DNA of 64,000 nucleotides, taken from positions 50,901 to 114,900 of the forward strand of contig NZ_JBBAYJ010000012.1 of the NCBI RefSeq assembly GCF_037153975.1. Direction: 5' to 3'. The position numbers and the translations under genes are program-made. Below the pieces are notes generated by a model. The model was given only the letters and a program-made list of their open reading frames with translations. It had not been told where the DNA came from and ran no database searches. Below, piece by piece: positions 39,592 through 49,121 of the stretch (position 1 is its first letter; each line of letters starts with the position of its first letter). The DNA is from Aquipuribacter sp. SD81 (lineage in GTDB: Bacteria > Actinomycetota > Actinomycetes > Actinomycetales > JBBAYJ01).

Positions 39592-41730
39592 GTGACGAGA
39601 GAGGACCGGCTCGACCCCGGTGTGCGGCACGCGCTGCTGCACGCCGCCGAGGTCGCCGACGACGCGGTCCTCGTCGTGCGCGCCGGCGACCCGTCACGGG
39701 TCGAGTGGGTGAACCCCGCCGCCGAGACGGTCCTCGGGGCCGCGAGCGGCACCATCGCCGGCGCCCCGCTCGCCCGTCTCCTGGAGTCCCGCGACGACCT
39801 GCTCGGCACCGCGCGCGGCAGCGCCGGCCACGGCTCGCTGCGCGCCGCGGACGGCACCCGCACCGCCGTCCGCGTCACGAGCCACCCCGTGCCCGGGCAG
39901 CCGCTGTGGGTGCTGACCGCCGTCCCGGCGCAGCGCCGACCCGTCGAGGCGGACTCCGAGGCGCTGCGGGCCGTCGAGCGCCGCTTCACCGCGCTCGCCG
40001 AGCGCACACCCGTCCCGACCGTCCTGTCCGACGTGGGGCTCCGGCTCGCGCACGTCAACGACGCCTTCACCCGTCTGGTGGGGCTGCCCGCGGAGTCGGT
40101 CCTCGGCACCGCGTGGCTCGACCTCGTCCACCCCGAGGACCTCGAGCCGGTGACGGCGTGCGCCCGCGCGGCGCTGGAGGGCGAGGCGGCGGAGACCTTC
40201 GCCCGGCTCCAGGGCGCCGACGGCGAGCGCTGGGTGCACCTGCGGCTCGCCCCGACGACCAACCCGCGCCACGGGTCAGGCTTCGTCGGCACGGCCGAGG
40301 ACGTCACCGAACGCCGGGCCTTCGAGCGCCAGCTCGCCTACCAGGCGCGGCACGACCCGCTCACCGGCCTGCCGAACCGGGCCGCGCTCTTCGAGCACCT
40401 GCAGCGCGCCGTGCTCGCCGCGCGCGGGGCGAGCCCCCGGCTCGCTGTCCTGTTCCTCGACCTCGACAACTTCAAGCTCGTCAACGACTCCCTCGGCCAC
40501 CACGCGGGCGACGCGCTCCTCGTCGACGTGGCGCGCCGGCTGCGGGCGGCCGTGCGCGACCAGGACGTCGTCACGCGGATGGGCGGGGACGAGTTCGTCG
40601 TCGTGTGCCACGGCGTCGACGACGACGAGGAGGCCGAGCAGCTCGCGGCCCGCGTCCTCGAGGTGTGCACGCAGCCGACCGACATCGGCACCCTGCGCGT
40701 GCACCCGTCGGCGAGCATGGGCGTCGCCCGGGTCGACGCCGGCGGCGTGTCGGCGCAGGACGTGCTGCGCGACGCCGACATCGCGATGTACCGCGCGAAG
40801 TCGCTGGGCAAGAACCGCTACGCGCTGTGCGACGAGGTGACGCGCGACGCCGCCCGCGACGAGCTGCGCCTGCTCGCCGACCTCCGCACGGCCCTGGACG
40901 ACAACGCCGGGGAGCGCACGCACGACGGCGCCCAGGTCGGCATCGGCGTCGTCTACCAGCCCATCGTCGCCCTCGCGCCGAGCGGCGGCCCCGACCTCGG
41001 CGACGGCACGTCGCCGGGCCCGCTGCCCGTCGTGGAGGCGCTGGCGCGCTGGCAGCACCCGGTGCGCGGGTCCGTGCCGCCCGACGTGTTCGTGCCGCTG
41101 GCCGAGGCCCACCAGCTCGTGGGCCGGCTCGGGGAGGCCGTCCTCGACGCGGCCTGCGCCCAGGTGGTGCGCTGGCGGGAGCAGCTCGGTGAGCGCGCCC
41201 CGCGCCGGGTCGCGGTCAACGTGTCACCCCACCAGCTCGGCGACCCCCGCTTCGTCGGCACCGTGACCGGGACCCTCGCCCGGCACGGCCTGCCCGCCGA
41301 CGTCCTCTGCCTGGAGGTGACGGAGTCCGCCCTGGTCGCCGACCCCGCCACCACGCGGCAGGTGCTGCGGGGGCTGCGGCAGGCCGGGGTCGCGGTCGCG
41401 ATCGACGACTTCGGCACCGGCTACTCCTCGCTCGCCCACCTGCGCCGCCTGCCGGTGGACCACCTCAAGATCGACCGTTCCTTCGTCACGGGGCTGCTGG
41501 AGACCGGCGGCGCGCCGGAGGACGGCGACGGGGGCGCCCTCGCCGGAGCGGTCGTCTCGCTGGCCCGCGCCCTGGGGCTGTCGACCGTCGCGGAGGGCGT
41601 GGAGCGCCCCGAGCAGGCCGCGGCGCTGCGCGCGCTCGGCTGCACGTACGCGCAGGGCTGGCTCTGGGCGCGCGGCATGACCGGCGACGACCTCGCCCGC
41701 TGGGTCCGCGAGCGCGAGGCGGCGGCGTGA
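39592..41730 (+). CDS. PAS-PAS-GGDEF-EAL protein (c-di-GMP turnover)
   Basis: A 712-residue soluble enzyme. Two PAS domains (residues about 15-115 and 125-240) precede a GGDEF domain with the active motif TRMGGDEFVVV and an inhibitory I-site RDQD five residues before it. The EAL domain has EALARWQHP, NVSPHQL, EVTESAL, IDDFGTGYSS, LKIDRSF and VAEGVERPEQ, so both synthase and phosphodiesterase sites look intact. GTG 39592 is chosen over upstream codons because of AGGAGG 7 bases away. It is coupled to an HDOD gene by a 4-base overlap. Which activity dominates cannot be read. Confidence 0.93.
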   Translation: MTREDRLDPGVRHALLHAAEVADDAVLVVRAGDPSRVEWVNPAAETVLGAASGTIAGAPLARLLESRDDLLGTARGSAGHGSLRAADGTRTAVRVTSHPVPGQPLWVLTAVPAQRRPVEADSEALRAVERRFTALAERTPVPTVLSDVGLRLAHVNDAFTRLVGLPAESVLGTAWLDLVHPEDLEPVTACARAALEGEAAETFARLQGADGERWVHLRLAPTTNPRHGSGFVGTAEDVTERRAFERQLAYQARHDPLTGLPNRAALFEHLQRAVLAARGASPRLAVLFLDLDNFKLVNDSLGHHAGDALLVDVARRLRAAVRDQDVVTRMGGDEFVVVCHGVDDDEEAEQLAARVLEVCTQPTDIGTLRVHPSASMGVARVDAGGVSAQDVLRDADIAMYRAKSLGKNRYALCDEVTRDAARDELRLLADLRTALDDNAGERTHDGAQVGIGVVYQPIVALAPSGGPDLGDGTSPGPLPVVEALARWQHPVRGSVPPDVFVPLAEAHQLVGRLGEAVLDAACAQVVRWREQLGERAPRRVAVNVSPHQLGDPRFVGTVTGTLARHGLPADVLCLEVTESALVADPATTRQVLRGLRQAGVAVAIDDFGTGYSSLAHLRRLPVDHLKIDRSFVTGLLETGGAPEDGDGGALAGAVVSLARALGLSTVAEGVERPEQAAALRALGCTYAQGWLWARGMTGDDLARWVREREAAA

Positions 41731-42629
41731 GCCCCCTGCGCGCGGTGCTCGCCGACGCCGTGTCCCGTGGGGCGGCACCGCCGGAGCAGCCCGCCCCGGA
41801 GACGCTGACGGGGCCCGTCGTGCTCGAGGAGCTCCTCGCCTCCCTCGACGACCTCCCGGCGCAGCGCCCGGTCGCGGCGCGGATGGTCCAGCTCACCCAC
41901 GACGAGGACGTGAGCGCCGCGCAGCTCGCCTCGGTCGCCGCAGCGGACGCGAGCGTCACCGCGCGGCTCATGCGGCTGGCGAACTCGGCGTACTACGGCC
42001 TGTCCGGTCGGGTGCGGACCCTCGGCTTCGCGGTCACGGTCGTCGGCTTCACCACCGTCCGCACGATCGCGCTGTCGGCGGCGGCCGGGTTCGACAGCGA
42101 GCGCGCGGTGCCCGACGGCTTCTGGGAGCGCAGCGCGTCCGCGGCGGTCGCGGCGGGCGAGCTCGCGCGGCGGTTCGGGCTGCAGGGCCCCGACGCGTTC
42201 TGCCTCGGCCTGCTGTCGGGCATCGGCCAGGCGCTGCTGCACCGCGCCGACGAGCGGGAGTACACGCGGCTGGCCGGCGAGGCCGTCGGCCGGCACGCTC
42301 TCGCCGCCGCCGAGCGCAGCCGCTACGGCGTCTCCCACGTGTCGGTGTCCGCGTCGGCCCTGCGCGCGTGGAGCTTCCCGCCCGACATGGCCACCGCCCT
42401 GCAGACGCTCGACTCGTGGCCCCTCGGCCAGCCCGCCGACGGCGTCGACGCCACGACGCGCTGCCTGCTCGTCGCGCGCGAGGTCGCCGACCGCGTCACC
42501 GGCTGGGGCAGCAGCGGGCTCGACGCCCGCCACATGTCCGGAGGCCGGGTCGACGAGGACGACCTCGCCGCCCTCGCCCGCCGGGTGCCGCCGCTGGCCG
42601 CGGAGCTCGTGCGCGCCGTGCAGTCCTGA
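41727..42629 (+). CDS. HDOD-domain signalling protein
   Basis: A 300-residue protein of the HDOD superfamily: LEELLASLDDLPAQRPVAAR, LASVAAADASVTARLMRLAN SAYYGL, VRTLGFAVTVVGFTTVRTIA. The catalytic HD pair of HD-GYP phosphodiesterases is absent (LLSGIGQALLHRAD instead of an HD motif), so it is a binding or scaffold protein rather than an enzyme. Coupled to the upstream GGDEF-EAL gene, it probably works in the same signalling route. Confidence 0.9.
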   Translation: MSPLRAVLADAVSRGAAPPEQPAPETLTGPVVLEELLASLDDLPAQRPVAARMVQLTHDEDVSAAQLASVAAADASVTARLMRLANSAYYGLSGRVRTLGFAVTVVGFTTVRTIALSAAAGFDSERAVPDGFWERSASAAVAAGELARRFGLQGPDAFCLGLLSGIGQALLHRADEREYTRLAGEAVGRHALAAAERSRYGVSHVSVSASALRAWSFPPDMATALQTLDSWPLGQPADGVDATTRCLLVAREVADRVTGWGSSGLDARHMSGGRVDEDDLAALARRVPPLAAELVRAVQS

Positions 42630-42653
42630 GCCCGGGGCGCGCGGGACCGGACC

Positions 42654-42681
42654 CCGACGGCACCGGGAAGTGCCCCGTCGG
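42654..42681. terminator. Imperfect hairpin between convergent genes
   Basis: CCGACGG-CAC (42654-42663) pairs with GTG-CC-CCGTCGG (42670-42681) with a 2-base bulge and a 6-base loop, between the HDOD gene and the convergent NTF2-like gene. Confidence 0.5.
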
Positions 42682-42696
42682 CCCTCCCCAGCGTCC

Positions 42697-43371
42697 TCAG
42701 CCGGCCGGTCGCTCCGGCAGCAGGCCGTCCGGCACGAGACCGGCGGGCAGGACGTCGGTCCACCACAGGCCGCCGAGGACCGCGCCCACCGCGAGCAGCA
42801 CGCCCAGCGCGACGAGGACCGCCCGGCCGGCCCGTCTCGCCCCGTGCCCGGCGGGGGGCGCGAGCGTCCGCTCGTCCAGGACGGGCGGGGACGCCTCGGG
42901 GTCGAACGTGGCCAGCGCGACCTCCGTGCGCACCGAGGAGGCCGGCAGCCGCTCGGCCCCCGCGAGCTGCGCGGCGACGGCGGCCCGGTCGACGCGCACG
43001 CGCGCCCGCCGGAGCGCGCCGTCACCCGGGGCGACCTCGAGACGGACGGAGCCCGCGACCACGACCCAGCGGGGCCGCGCGGGACCGGAACCGGCCGAGG
43101 CGGGCAGCGGGCGCCACGCGAGCGTCACCTCGTCCTCCACGGCCGCGGGCGACCCGTCGCCGCGCGACGACACGTGCACGACCCAGCGGCTGTCGGCGGT
43201 CGCGTCGCGCAGCCGCTCCAGCCACGCCCTCAGCTCGTCGCGGCCGACGACGTCCGCGGCGTCGCCGTCCACGCTCACCACGACGTCCTCGTGCGCGCAC
43301 GCCACGACGGCGTCGACGTCGCGCGCGGCCAGCGCCGCCCGGAGCCGCTCCACCGACGCCGTCACCACCAC
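42697..43371 (-). CDS. NTF2-like protein with C-terminal membrane anchor
   Basis: A 224-residue protein. Residues about 1-125 form an NTF2/SnoaL-like cone fold (RLRAALAARDVDAVVACAHE, LRAWLERLRDATADSRWVVH). A charged linker leads to one C-terminal span (RAVLVALGVLLAVGAVLGGL). Translation is set at GTG 43371 because TATGCT lies exactly 7 bases upstream; an open frame continues further but would destroy this leaderless arrangement. Function unknown. It is divergent from the second GGDEF-EAL gene. Confidence 0.7.
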   Translation of the reverse strand: MVVTASVERLRAALAARDVDAVVACAHEDVVVSVDGDAADVVGRDELRAWLERLRDATADSRWVVHVSSRGDGSPAAVEDEVTLAWRPLPASAGSGPARPRWVVVAGSVRLEVAPGDGALRRARVRVDRAAVAAQLAGAERLPASSVRTEVALATFDPEASPPVLDERTLAPPAGHGARRAGRAVLVALGVLLAVGAVLGGLWWTDVLPAGLVPDGLLPERPAG

Positions 43372-43378
43372 CCGCCCG

Positions 43379-43384
43379 AGCATA
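43379..43384 (-). promoter_or_regulatory. -10 box of a leaderless promoter (TATGCT, minus strand)
   Basis: Seven bases separate it from GTG 43371. Confidence 0.5.
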
Positions 43385-43589
43385 GGGACGGGCTCGTGCG
43401 CCCGCCCGCGCTCGCGGCAGCGCCCCGTCCGGGCTTCCCCGGTCGCCCTCGCGTAGGGCTGCGCCATGAGGGTGAGTCCTCGTAGGGTCGCGTCACCGCA
43501 GGTCGACCGGTGGTAGACCGGGCACGGGCGCCGCGGGAAGGGGGGCGCCGACCCGGGTGGTCCCCACACCGGTCGACGGGAGGTGCGAC

Positions 43590-45629
43590 GTGGACGAGAC
43601 GTGGCTGCGGGCCGCCGTGGCCGACAGCCCCGTCGGGGTCGCGCTCGCCGACTCCGACGGCGTCGTCGTCGAGTGCAACGCCGCGCTGGCCCGGCTCGTC
43701 GGCCGGGACGCGGCCGAGGTCGTCGGCACCCGGCTCGCCCGCCTCGTCGCCGCCGAGGACCACGGCACCTTCCAGGCGCAGTGGGCCCGCTCCCACCCCG
43801 GCGACGGCGGTGGCCGCTTCACGTGCCGGCTCGCGATCGAGCGGCGCTCGCCGCGCTGGAGCCGGTGGACCTGGCGGCAGCACGAGGACGAGGCGGGGGT
43901 GTGGACCGTCGTGCAGGTGGAGGACGTCGACCCGACGGCGCGGACCATGCTCGTGTCCGACGACCTGCTGGCGGCCGTGGAGGAGGAGCGCGCGACGGTG
44001 ACGGCCGCGCTCGAGGCCTCCCCCGACGGTCTCGCGATCTACCACGCGGAGCGCGACGACGCGGGCGAGGTCGTCGACGCGCGCCTCGTCCGCCTCAACC
44101 GCGCCGGGCTCGCCGGCCGCCGCCCCGAGGAGGTGGTCGGCCGGCCGGTGCAGGAGTTCTTCCCGGAGGCGGCGGGCACCGGGCTGTTCGACGCCCTGCT
44201 GGACACCATGCGCACCGGTCGCACGAGCCGGCTGCTCGTCGAGGTGGGCGAGCACGGGACGTGGCCCGGCACGTACGAGAACGTCGTCATCCGCATCGAC
44301 GAGGACCGGGTGCTCTCGGTCTTCCGCGATGTCTCGCAGGCCCGGGACGACGCCCAGCGGCTGCTGCACGCCGCGACGCACGACGCCCTCACCGGGCTGC
44401 CGAACCGGGTGCTGCTGCGCGACAGGGTCGAGCACGCCCTGCAGCGCAGCGCGCGCGAGGGCACCGGGGTCGCCGTCGCCTTCCTCGACCTCGACGGCTT
44501 CAAGGCCGTCAACGACACCCTGGGGCACCGCCACGGCGACGCCCTCCTGCAGGAGGTCGCGACCCGCCTCACCGCGGCGGTCCGGGACGAGGACACCGTC
44601 GGGCGCCTCGGCGGCGACGAGTTCGTCCTCGTGCTCGAGGGGTGCGGCGAGGAGGAGGAGTGGCTCCCGGTGTACGACCGGGTCGTCGAGGCCATCGCCC
44701 GGCCGGTGCTCGTCTCCGGCCAGGCGGTGTCGTTGCGGGCGAGCGTCGGGGTCGTGTTCCCCGCGGCCGGGCAGACCGACGCCGACGCGGTCCTCGGCAA
44801 CGCCGACATCGCGATGTACGCCTCCAAGGGCAGCGGCAAGGCGCGCTACACCGTCTTCACCGAGCAGCACCGCCGCAAGGTCATCGACCTCGTCGCCCTC
44901 GAGGCCGACCTCGCCAACGCGCTGCCGCGCGAGGAGTTCGAGCTGCACTTCCAGGGCATCGTCGACGTCAGCAGCGGCACCGTCGTCGGCTCGGAGGCGC
45001 TGCTGCGCTGGCGGCACCCGCGCCGCGGGCTGCTGACGCCCGCCGACTTCCTCCCCGCCGCCGAGGCCGGCGGCCTCATGGTCGACGTCGGCGCGTGGGT
45101 GCTGCTGGAGGCGCTGCGGCAGGCCGCGCGCTGGCGCGGCATCACCCGGCGGGACTCGTTCGTGACGGTCAACGTGTCCGCCCAGCAGCTGGTGAGCGGG
45201 AACTACGTGCGGACGGTGCGCCGCGCGCTGGAGGCGACCGGCCTGCCCAGCGAGGGCCTGGTGGTGGAGATGACGGAGTCGCAGGTGCTGCCGTCGAGCA
45301 CGAGCGTCATCGACCAGCTGCGGGAGCTGCGCGAGCTGGGGGTCCGGGTGGCGGTCGACGACTTCGGCACGGGGTACTCCAGCCTCAGCCACCTCGCGAG
45401 CCTCCCGGTCGACCTCGTCAAGATCGACCGGACGTTCCTCACCGACCTCACCGACTCCCGGCGCTCGGCGGTGCTGCGCACGGCCGTGGAGATGACGCGC
45501 GCCGTGGGGGCGCACTGCGTGGTCGAGGGGATCGAGACCCCCGAGCAGTACGAGGCCGTGCGCTCCACCGGCGCCCGGTACGCGCAGGGGTTCCTGCTCG
45601 GTCGGCCCCGCCCCGGCTACGTGGTGTGA
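43590..45629 (+). CDS. PAS-GGDEF-EAL protein (c-di-GMP turnover), second copy
   Basis: A 679-residue enzyme with two PAS regions (residues about 5-120, then ALEASPDGLAIYHAERDD to about 250), a GGDEF domain with GRLGGDEFVLV and I-site RDED, and an EAL domain (SEALLRWRHP, NVSAQQL, EMTESQV, VDDFGTGYSS, VKIDRTF, VEGIETPEQ). All catalytic positions look intact. GTG 43590 follows GGGAGG by 6 bases. It differs from the 39592 protein in its sensor part and lacks the partner HDOD gene and the sigma-28-like promoter. Confidence 0.92.
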   Translation: MDETWLRAAVADSPVGVALADSDGVVVECNAALARLVGRDAAEVVGTRLARLVAAEDHGTFQAQWARSHPGDGGGRFTCRLAIERRSPRWSRWTWRQHEDEAGVWTVVQVEDVDPTARTMLVSDDLLAAVEEERATVTAALEASPDGLAIYHAERDDAGEVVDARLVRLNRAGLAGRRPEEVVGRPVQEFFPEAAGTGLFDALLDTMRTGRTSRLLVEVGEHGTWPGTYENVVIRIDEDRVLSVFRDVSQARDDAQRLLHAATHDALTGLPNRVLLRDRVEHALQRSAREGTGVAVAFLDLDGFKAVNDTLGHRHGDALLQEVATRLTAAVRDEDTVGRLGGDEFVLVLEGCGEEEEWLPVYDRVVEAIARPVLVSGQAVSLRASVGVVFPAAGQTDADAVLGNADIAMYASKGSGKARYTVFTEQHRRKVIDLVALEADLANALPREEFELHFQGIVDVSSGTVVGSEALLRWRHPRRGLLTPADFLPAAEAGGLMVDVGAWVLLEALRQAARWRGITRRDSFVTVNVSAQQLVSGNYVRTVRRALEATGLPSEGLVVEMTESQVLPSSTSVIDQLRELRELGVRVAVDDFGTGYSSLSHLASLPVDLVKIDRTFLTDLTDSRRSAVLRTAVEMTRAVGAHCVVEGIETPEQYEAVRSTGARYAQGFLLGRPRPGYVV

Positions 45630-45630
45630 C

Positions 45631-45653
45631 CGCGCCGACCGGGCCGCGGCGCG
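45631..45653. terminator. Weak hairpin between convergent genes
   Basis: CGCGCCG (45631-45637) pairs with CGGCGCG (45647-45653), 9-base loop, between the GGDEF-EAL gene and fgd. Confidence 0.35.
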
Positions 45654-45654
45654 C

Positions 45655-46665
45655 TCATGCCAGCGCGCGCAGCCGGGGGGCCAGGTCGGCCTCGAACAGC
45701 TCGAGGAAGCGCCGCTGGTCGTGCCCGGGCGCGTGCAGGACGAGGTGGTCGAAGCCCGCGTCCACGTAGGGCCGCACCGCCTCGGCGACCTCGTCGGGGT
45801 CGCTCGCCACGACCCAGCGCCGGGCGACCTGGTCGATGGGCAGCTCGTCGGCGAGGCGCTCCATCTCGACCGGGTCGTCGACGCTGTGCTTCTGCTCGGG
45901 CGTGAGGGACAGCGGCGCCCAGAACCGGGTGTTGTCGAGCGCGGCGGCGTGGTCGCGGTCGTAGGACACCTTGACCTCGATCATGCGGTCGATGCCCGCA
46001 GGGTCCCGCTCCGCCTTCGCGAGCCCCTCGGCCACCGCCGGCAGGAGCTTCTCGGTGTACAGGTCCATGCCCTTGCCGCTCGTGCAGATGAAGCCGTCGC
46101 CCGCGCGGCCGGCGTAGCGGGCCACGACGGGGCCGCCCGCCGCGACGTACACGGGCACGCCGCCGTCGGGGACGTCGTAGATGCTCGCGTCCTGCGTCCG
46201 GTAGTGCTCGCCCTCGAAGGTCACCCGGTCGCCCTGCCACAGCCGGCGCATGAGGTCGACGGCCTCCCGCAGCCGGGCGAAGCGCTCCTTGAACTCCGGC
46301 CACTCGCCGGTGAAGCCCGTGGCGACCTCGTTGAGTGCCTCCCCGGTGCCGACGCCGAGGACGACGCGGCCGGGGTACAGGCACGCCATGGTGGCGAAGG
46401 CCTGCGCGACGACGGCGGGGTTGTAGCGGAACGTCGGCGTCATGACCGACGTGCCGAGGACGAGGCGCTCGGTCCGCTCGCCCACGGCCGTCATCCACGA
46501 CAGCGCGAAGGGGGCGTGACCGCCCTCGTGCCGCCACGGCTGGAAGTGGTCGCTGACGAACGCGGAGTCCATGCCCGCCTGCTCCGCGCGCACCCCCAGC
46601 TCGACGAGCTCGCGGGGGGCGAACTGCTCCGCCGACGCCTTGTAGCCGATCCTCAGCCCTGCCAC
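45655..46665 (-). CDS. fgd: F420-dependent glucose-6-phosphate dehydrogenase
   Basis: A 336-residue cytoplasmic enzyme oxidising glucose 6-phosphate while reducing cofactor F420. From GTG 46665, numbering puts His40 and Trp44 in SDHFQPW and Glu109 in GTGEALNE, the same positions as the catalytic residues of the mycobacterial FGD1, which supports this start. Other family text: [40 protein letters not shown], and TEKLLPAV. It implies that the organism makes F420. It stands alone after a convergent GGDEF-EAL gene. Confidence 0.95.
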   Translation of the reverse strand: MAGLRIGYKASAEQFAPRELVELGVRAEQAGMDSAFVSDHFQPWRHEGGHAPFALSWMTAVGERTERLVLGTSVMTPTFRYNPAVVAQAFATMACLYPGRVVLGVGTGEALNEVATGFTGEWPEFKERFARLREAVDLMRRLWQGDRVTFEGEHYRTQDASIYDVPDGGVPVYVAAGGPVVARYAGRAGDGFICTSGKGMDLYTEKLLPAVAEGLAKAERDPAGIDRMIEVKVSYDRDHAAALDNTRFWAPLSLTPEQKHSVDDPVEMERLADELPIDQVARRWVVASDPDEVAEAVRPYVDAGFDHLVLHAPGHDQRRFLELFEADLAPRLRALA

Positions 46666-46766
46666 CGCTCCAGGGTCGCAGCCCGGGGACGCCTCCGACA
46701 GCCGGAGGGGCACGCCACCCGTGCCGGCAGGGTCCTCGGCCCCGCACCCCGGCTCGGTCCGCGCGT

Positions 46767-47117
46767 TCAGTCCTCGGGCAGCGACACCTCGACGACGAGC
46801 ACCTTGTGCAGGCCGCGCCGCCGCAGCGCGGTCATGAGGCGCGGCGGCGGCCCGACGACGACCATCGCCGCCCCGTGAGAGCGAGCGAGGCGGTGGAGGC
46901 CTAGCAGAAGCCCGAGCCCGGCGGCGTCGAAGGCCTGGACCTGGTGCACGCGCAGCTCGACCAGGTCGTGCTCGGCGGAGACCAGGTGCACCGAGCGGCG
47001 CAGCCGCGGGGCCTCGCTCGCCAGCAGGCGCGGGCCCACCTCCACGACGGCGGGGCCCGGGGCCAGGACGTCGGGGCCGCGCCGGTCGCCGTCGTCCCCC
47101 CTCGGCGTCGAGGTCAT
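46767..47117 (-). CDS. STAS-domain protein (anti-sigma factor antagonist-like)
   Basis: A 116-residue single STAS domain: [60 protein letters not shown]. The phosphorylatable Ser of SpoIIAA-type antagonists (normally D-S-S/T-G) reads D-A-A-G, so regulation by serine phosphorylation is unlikely. ATG 47117 has a TACACA box 6 bases upstream. No kinase or sigma partner is adjacent. Confidence 0.82.
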   Translation of the reverse strand: MTSTPRGDDGDRRGPDVLAPGPAVVEVGPRLLASEAPRLRRSVHLVSAEHDLVELRVHQVQAFDAAGLGLLLGLHRLARSHGAAMVVVGPPPRLMTALRRRGLHKVLVVEVSLPED

Positions 47118-47123
47118 GACCCG

Positions 47124-47129
47124 TGTGTA
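47124..47129 (-). promoter_or_regulatory. -10 box of a leaderless promoter (TACACA, minus strand)
   Basis: Six bases separate it from ATG 47117 of the STAS gene. The remaining spacer to 47296 holds nothing I recognise. Confidence 0.4.
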
Positions 47130-47296
47130 CCCGTTCGGGCGGGTCCGTACCCCGCGACGCACCAGCCTGTGACCGTTCCGTGACGCGATCAGCACGTCGC
47201 GGCGGGAGAGGACGGACGTCGAGGCCGCGTCCGCGTCGTCCGGCGGGGGCGCTCCCTCGGCCCCGCCCGGGTCGCCGACCCTCGGCTGCCGGTCCG

Positions 47297-47737
47297 TCAC
47301 GCCCCGTCGCCCGCGGGCCCGGCCGCGGTCGCGATGGCGTCGAGGGCGCGCTCGAGCGCCTCGTCGACCGACTCCTCGGCCGCGTGGTGCGCGGGCGCGT
47401 GGAGACGGATCTCGACCCGCGCACCGCCGTCGTCCGGGGTGACGACGAGGTCACCGGCGTAGTCCGAGGCCCCCTCGCTGCCCCAGCGCACCCGGCGGGC
47501 GTCGTCGTCGGTGCGGAACCACGCCTCGCCGTGCACCTCCCGCGGCCCGTCCTGGTCCGGGAGACCGGCCTCGTCCGGCTCGAGGACGGCGGTGGTGCGG
47601 ACGGCGTCCTCGCCCGGCACCTGCTCCGCGGCCGTCATCTGCGGGAAGTACTCCGGCAGGTGACGGACGTCGGAGAGGTAGGCGTAGACGGCGTCCGGGT
47701 CGGCGTCGAGCCGACGGCTGGCCTCGTGGTCGGACAT
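47297..47737 (-). CDS. SRPBCC (polyketide cyclase/START-like) family protein
   Basis: A 146-residue hydrophobic-ligand-binding fold protein: [38 protein letters not shown], then several beta strands and a C-terminal amphipathic helix ([17 protein letters not shown]) that closes the pocket. No catalytic residue can be named. ATG 47737 has a TACCTC box 6 bases upstream. Ligand unknown. Confidence 0.8.
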   Translation of the reverse strand: MSDHEASRRLDADPDAVYAYLSDVRHLPEYFPQMTAAEQVPGEDAVRTTAVLEPDEAGLPDQDGPREVHGEAWFRTDDDARRVRWGSEGASDYAGDLVVTPDDGGARVEIRLHAPAHHAAEESVDEALERALDAIATAAGPAGDGA

Positions 47738-47743
47738 GCGGCA

Positions 47744-47749
47744 GAGGTA
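47744..47749 (-). promoter_or_regulatory. -10 box of a leaderless promoter (TACCTC, minus strand)
   Basis: Six bases separate it from ATG 47737. Confidence 0.35.
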
Positions 47750-47797
47750 CCCGTCGTGCGGGCCGCTCACTCCGACCCGCCGGATCCGGCCGTCGGC

Positions 47798-49120
47798 TCA
47801 GAAGTCGAAGAGGTTGCCCCGCACCCCGCCGTCGCCGTACCCCTCGCGCAGCACCCCGCGCCGCCGCAGGACCGGCACGAGGTCGTCGAGCACTCGGTGC
47901 ACCGTCGTCGGGTGGAGGTCGCCGGACAGCAGGACACCGTCGTTGCCCGCGTCCTCGCCGAGCTCCTCGACGAAGTCGGCGAGCTCCTCGGCCGTGCCGA
48001 CGAACCCCTCTCGCGCGGACAGCCGGCCCTTGCGCGCCTTGCGCGTGAGGAGCTCCCGCAGCGTGTCGACCCCGAGCTCGCCCTCCTTGCCGAGCAGCCC
48101 GCGGACCGTGCCCTGCGAGACGTGCTCGCCGAAGGCGGACGCGCGCAGCGGCTCGTCGAGCGGCAGGGCGGTGAGGTCGGTCTCGAGGTCGCTGGACTGC
48201 GCGGCGGCGACCTGCAGGAGCACGGCCTCGTCGGGGTGCCGCGAGGCCTCGACCACCCGGTCGGCCTCCTCGCGGCTGGGCAGCAGCTCCGGCTTCAGCA
48301 CGAACAGGACGCGCACGTCGTCCGCCGTCCGACCCGCCGCCGCGGCCGCGTCGAGGACCCTCGCGCGGTACGCCCGCACGGTGCCGGCGTCGAGCGGCGC
48401 GTACGCCAGCTGCACGTCGGAGTTCCGCCCGGCATAGGCCAGCCCGCGTGGCGACCCGCCCGGGGAGACGACGACGGGGTCACCGAGGCCGTCGAACGGC
48501 ACGGCGTTGAGCGGGCCGGTCACGTCGAAGTGCGCCCCGCTCCACCGCTGCGTCCGGATGCGGTCGCCGTCGGCGAAGCGGCCGGTCGCGGGGTCGGCGA
48601 CGAGGGCACCGTCCTCCCACGAGTGCCACAGGCCCCGCACCACGTCGGTCCACTCCTCCGCGCGGTCGTACGCGGCGTCGTGCCCGAGCGGCGCCGCGCC
48701 GACGTGCCGGGCGGAGCCGGTGTCGGTGACGACGTTGAGCCCGAACCGCCCGCCCGACAGGTGGTGCAGGGTGGCCGCCTGACGGGCCGCGAGGTAGGGC
48801 GGCGTGACGCCCGCGTTGACCGTCGGCGCCAGGCCGAGGTGCGACGTCACGTCGAACAGGTACGGCGCGAGCAGGAGCGGGTCGTGCTTGGGACCCCCGT
48901 AGGCCTCGCGCACGCGCAGATGGAGCGTCTCGGGGCTGCCGAGGCTCAGCGCGTCCTCCATGACGACGAGGTCGAGGCCCGCCTGCTCCAGCTCGCGGAC
49001 GGCCTGCTGGTACAGCCGCGGGTCGGTCCAGCGCCAGCCCCACCGCCAGTCCTCGCGGCCCCACCCCTGCGGGCCGAAGCCGCGGGAGAAGAACCAGCCG
49101 ACGTGCTGCAGCCGCCCCAC
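47798..49120 (-). CDS. Flavin-dependent monooxygenase (NtaA/SnaA/DszA family, luciferase-like)
   Basis: A 440-residue enzyme of the two-component flavin monooxygenase group, which uses FMNH2 supplied by a reductase. Family text: GREDWRWGWRWTDPRLYQQA, VMEDALSLGSPETLHLRVRE, HLGLAPTVNAGVTPPYLAAR, HHLSGGRFGLNVVTDTGSAR and DPVVVSPGGSPRGLAYAGRN. It starts 1 base after the metY stop, so the pair shares the SAM-riboswitch mRNA. That suggests release of sulfur from an organosulfur compound feeding MetY; the exact substrate is unknown. Confidence 0.85.
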   Translation of the reverse strand: MGRLQHVGWFFSRGFGPQGWGREDWRWGWRWTDPRLYQQAVRELEQAGLDLVVMEDALSLGSPETLHLRVREAYGGPKHDPLLLAPYLFDVTSHLGLAPTVNAGVTPPYLAARQAATLHHLSGGRFGLNVVTDTGSARHVGAAPLGHDAAYDRAEEWTDVVRGLWHSWEDGALVADPATGRFADGDRIRTQRWSGAHFDVTGPLNAVPFDGLGDPVVVSPGGSPRGLAYAGRNSDVQLAYAPLDAGTVRAYRARVLDAAAAAGRTADDVRVLFVLKPELLPSREEADRVVEASRHPDEAVLLQVAAAQSSDLETDLTALPLDEPLRASAFGEHVSQGTVRGLLGKEGELGVDTLRELLTRKARKGRLSAREGFVGTAEELADFVEELGEDAGNDGVLLSGDLHPTTVHRVLDDLVPVLRRRGVLREGYGDGGVRGNLFDF

Positions 49121-49121
49121 G

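Noticed and set aside
41727..42629. HDOD gene as an HD-GYP c-di-GMP phosphodiesterase
   Set aside because: Neither the HD pair nor a GYP motif is present; the HDOD pattern fits over the full length.
42697..43569. Longer version of the NTF2-like protein starting at 43569
   Set aside because: TATGCT is exactly 7 bases before GTG 43371, and the extra 66 residues overlap the divergent control region with no conserved text.
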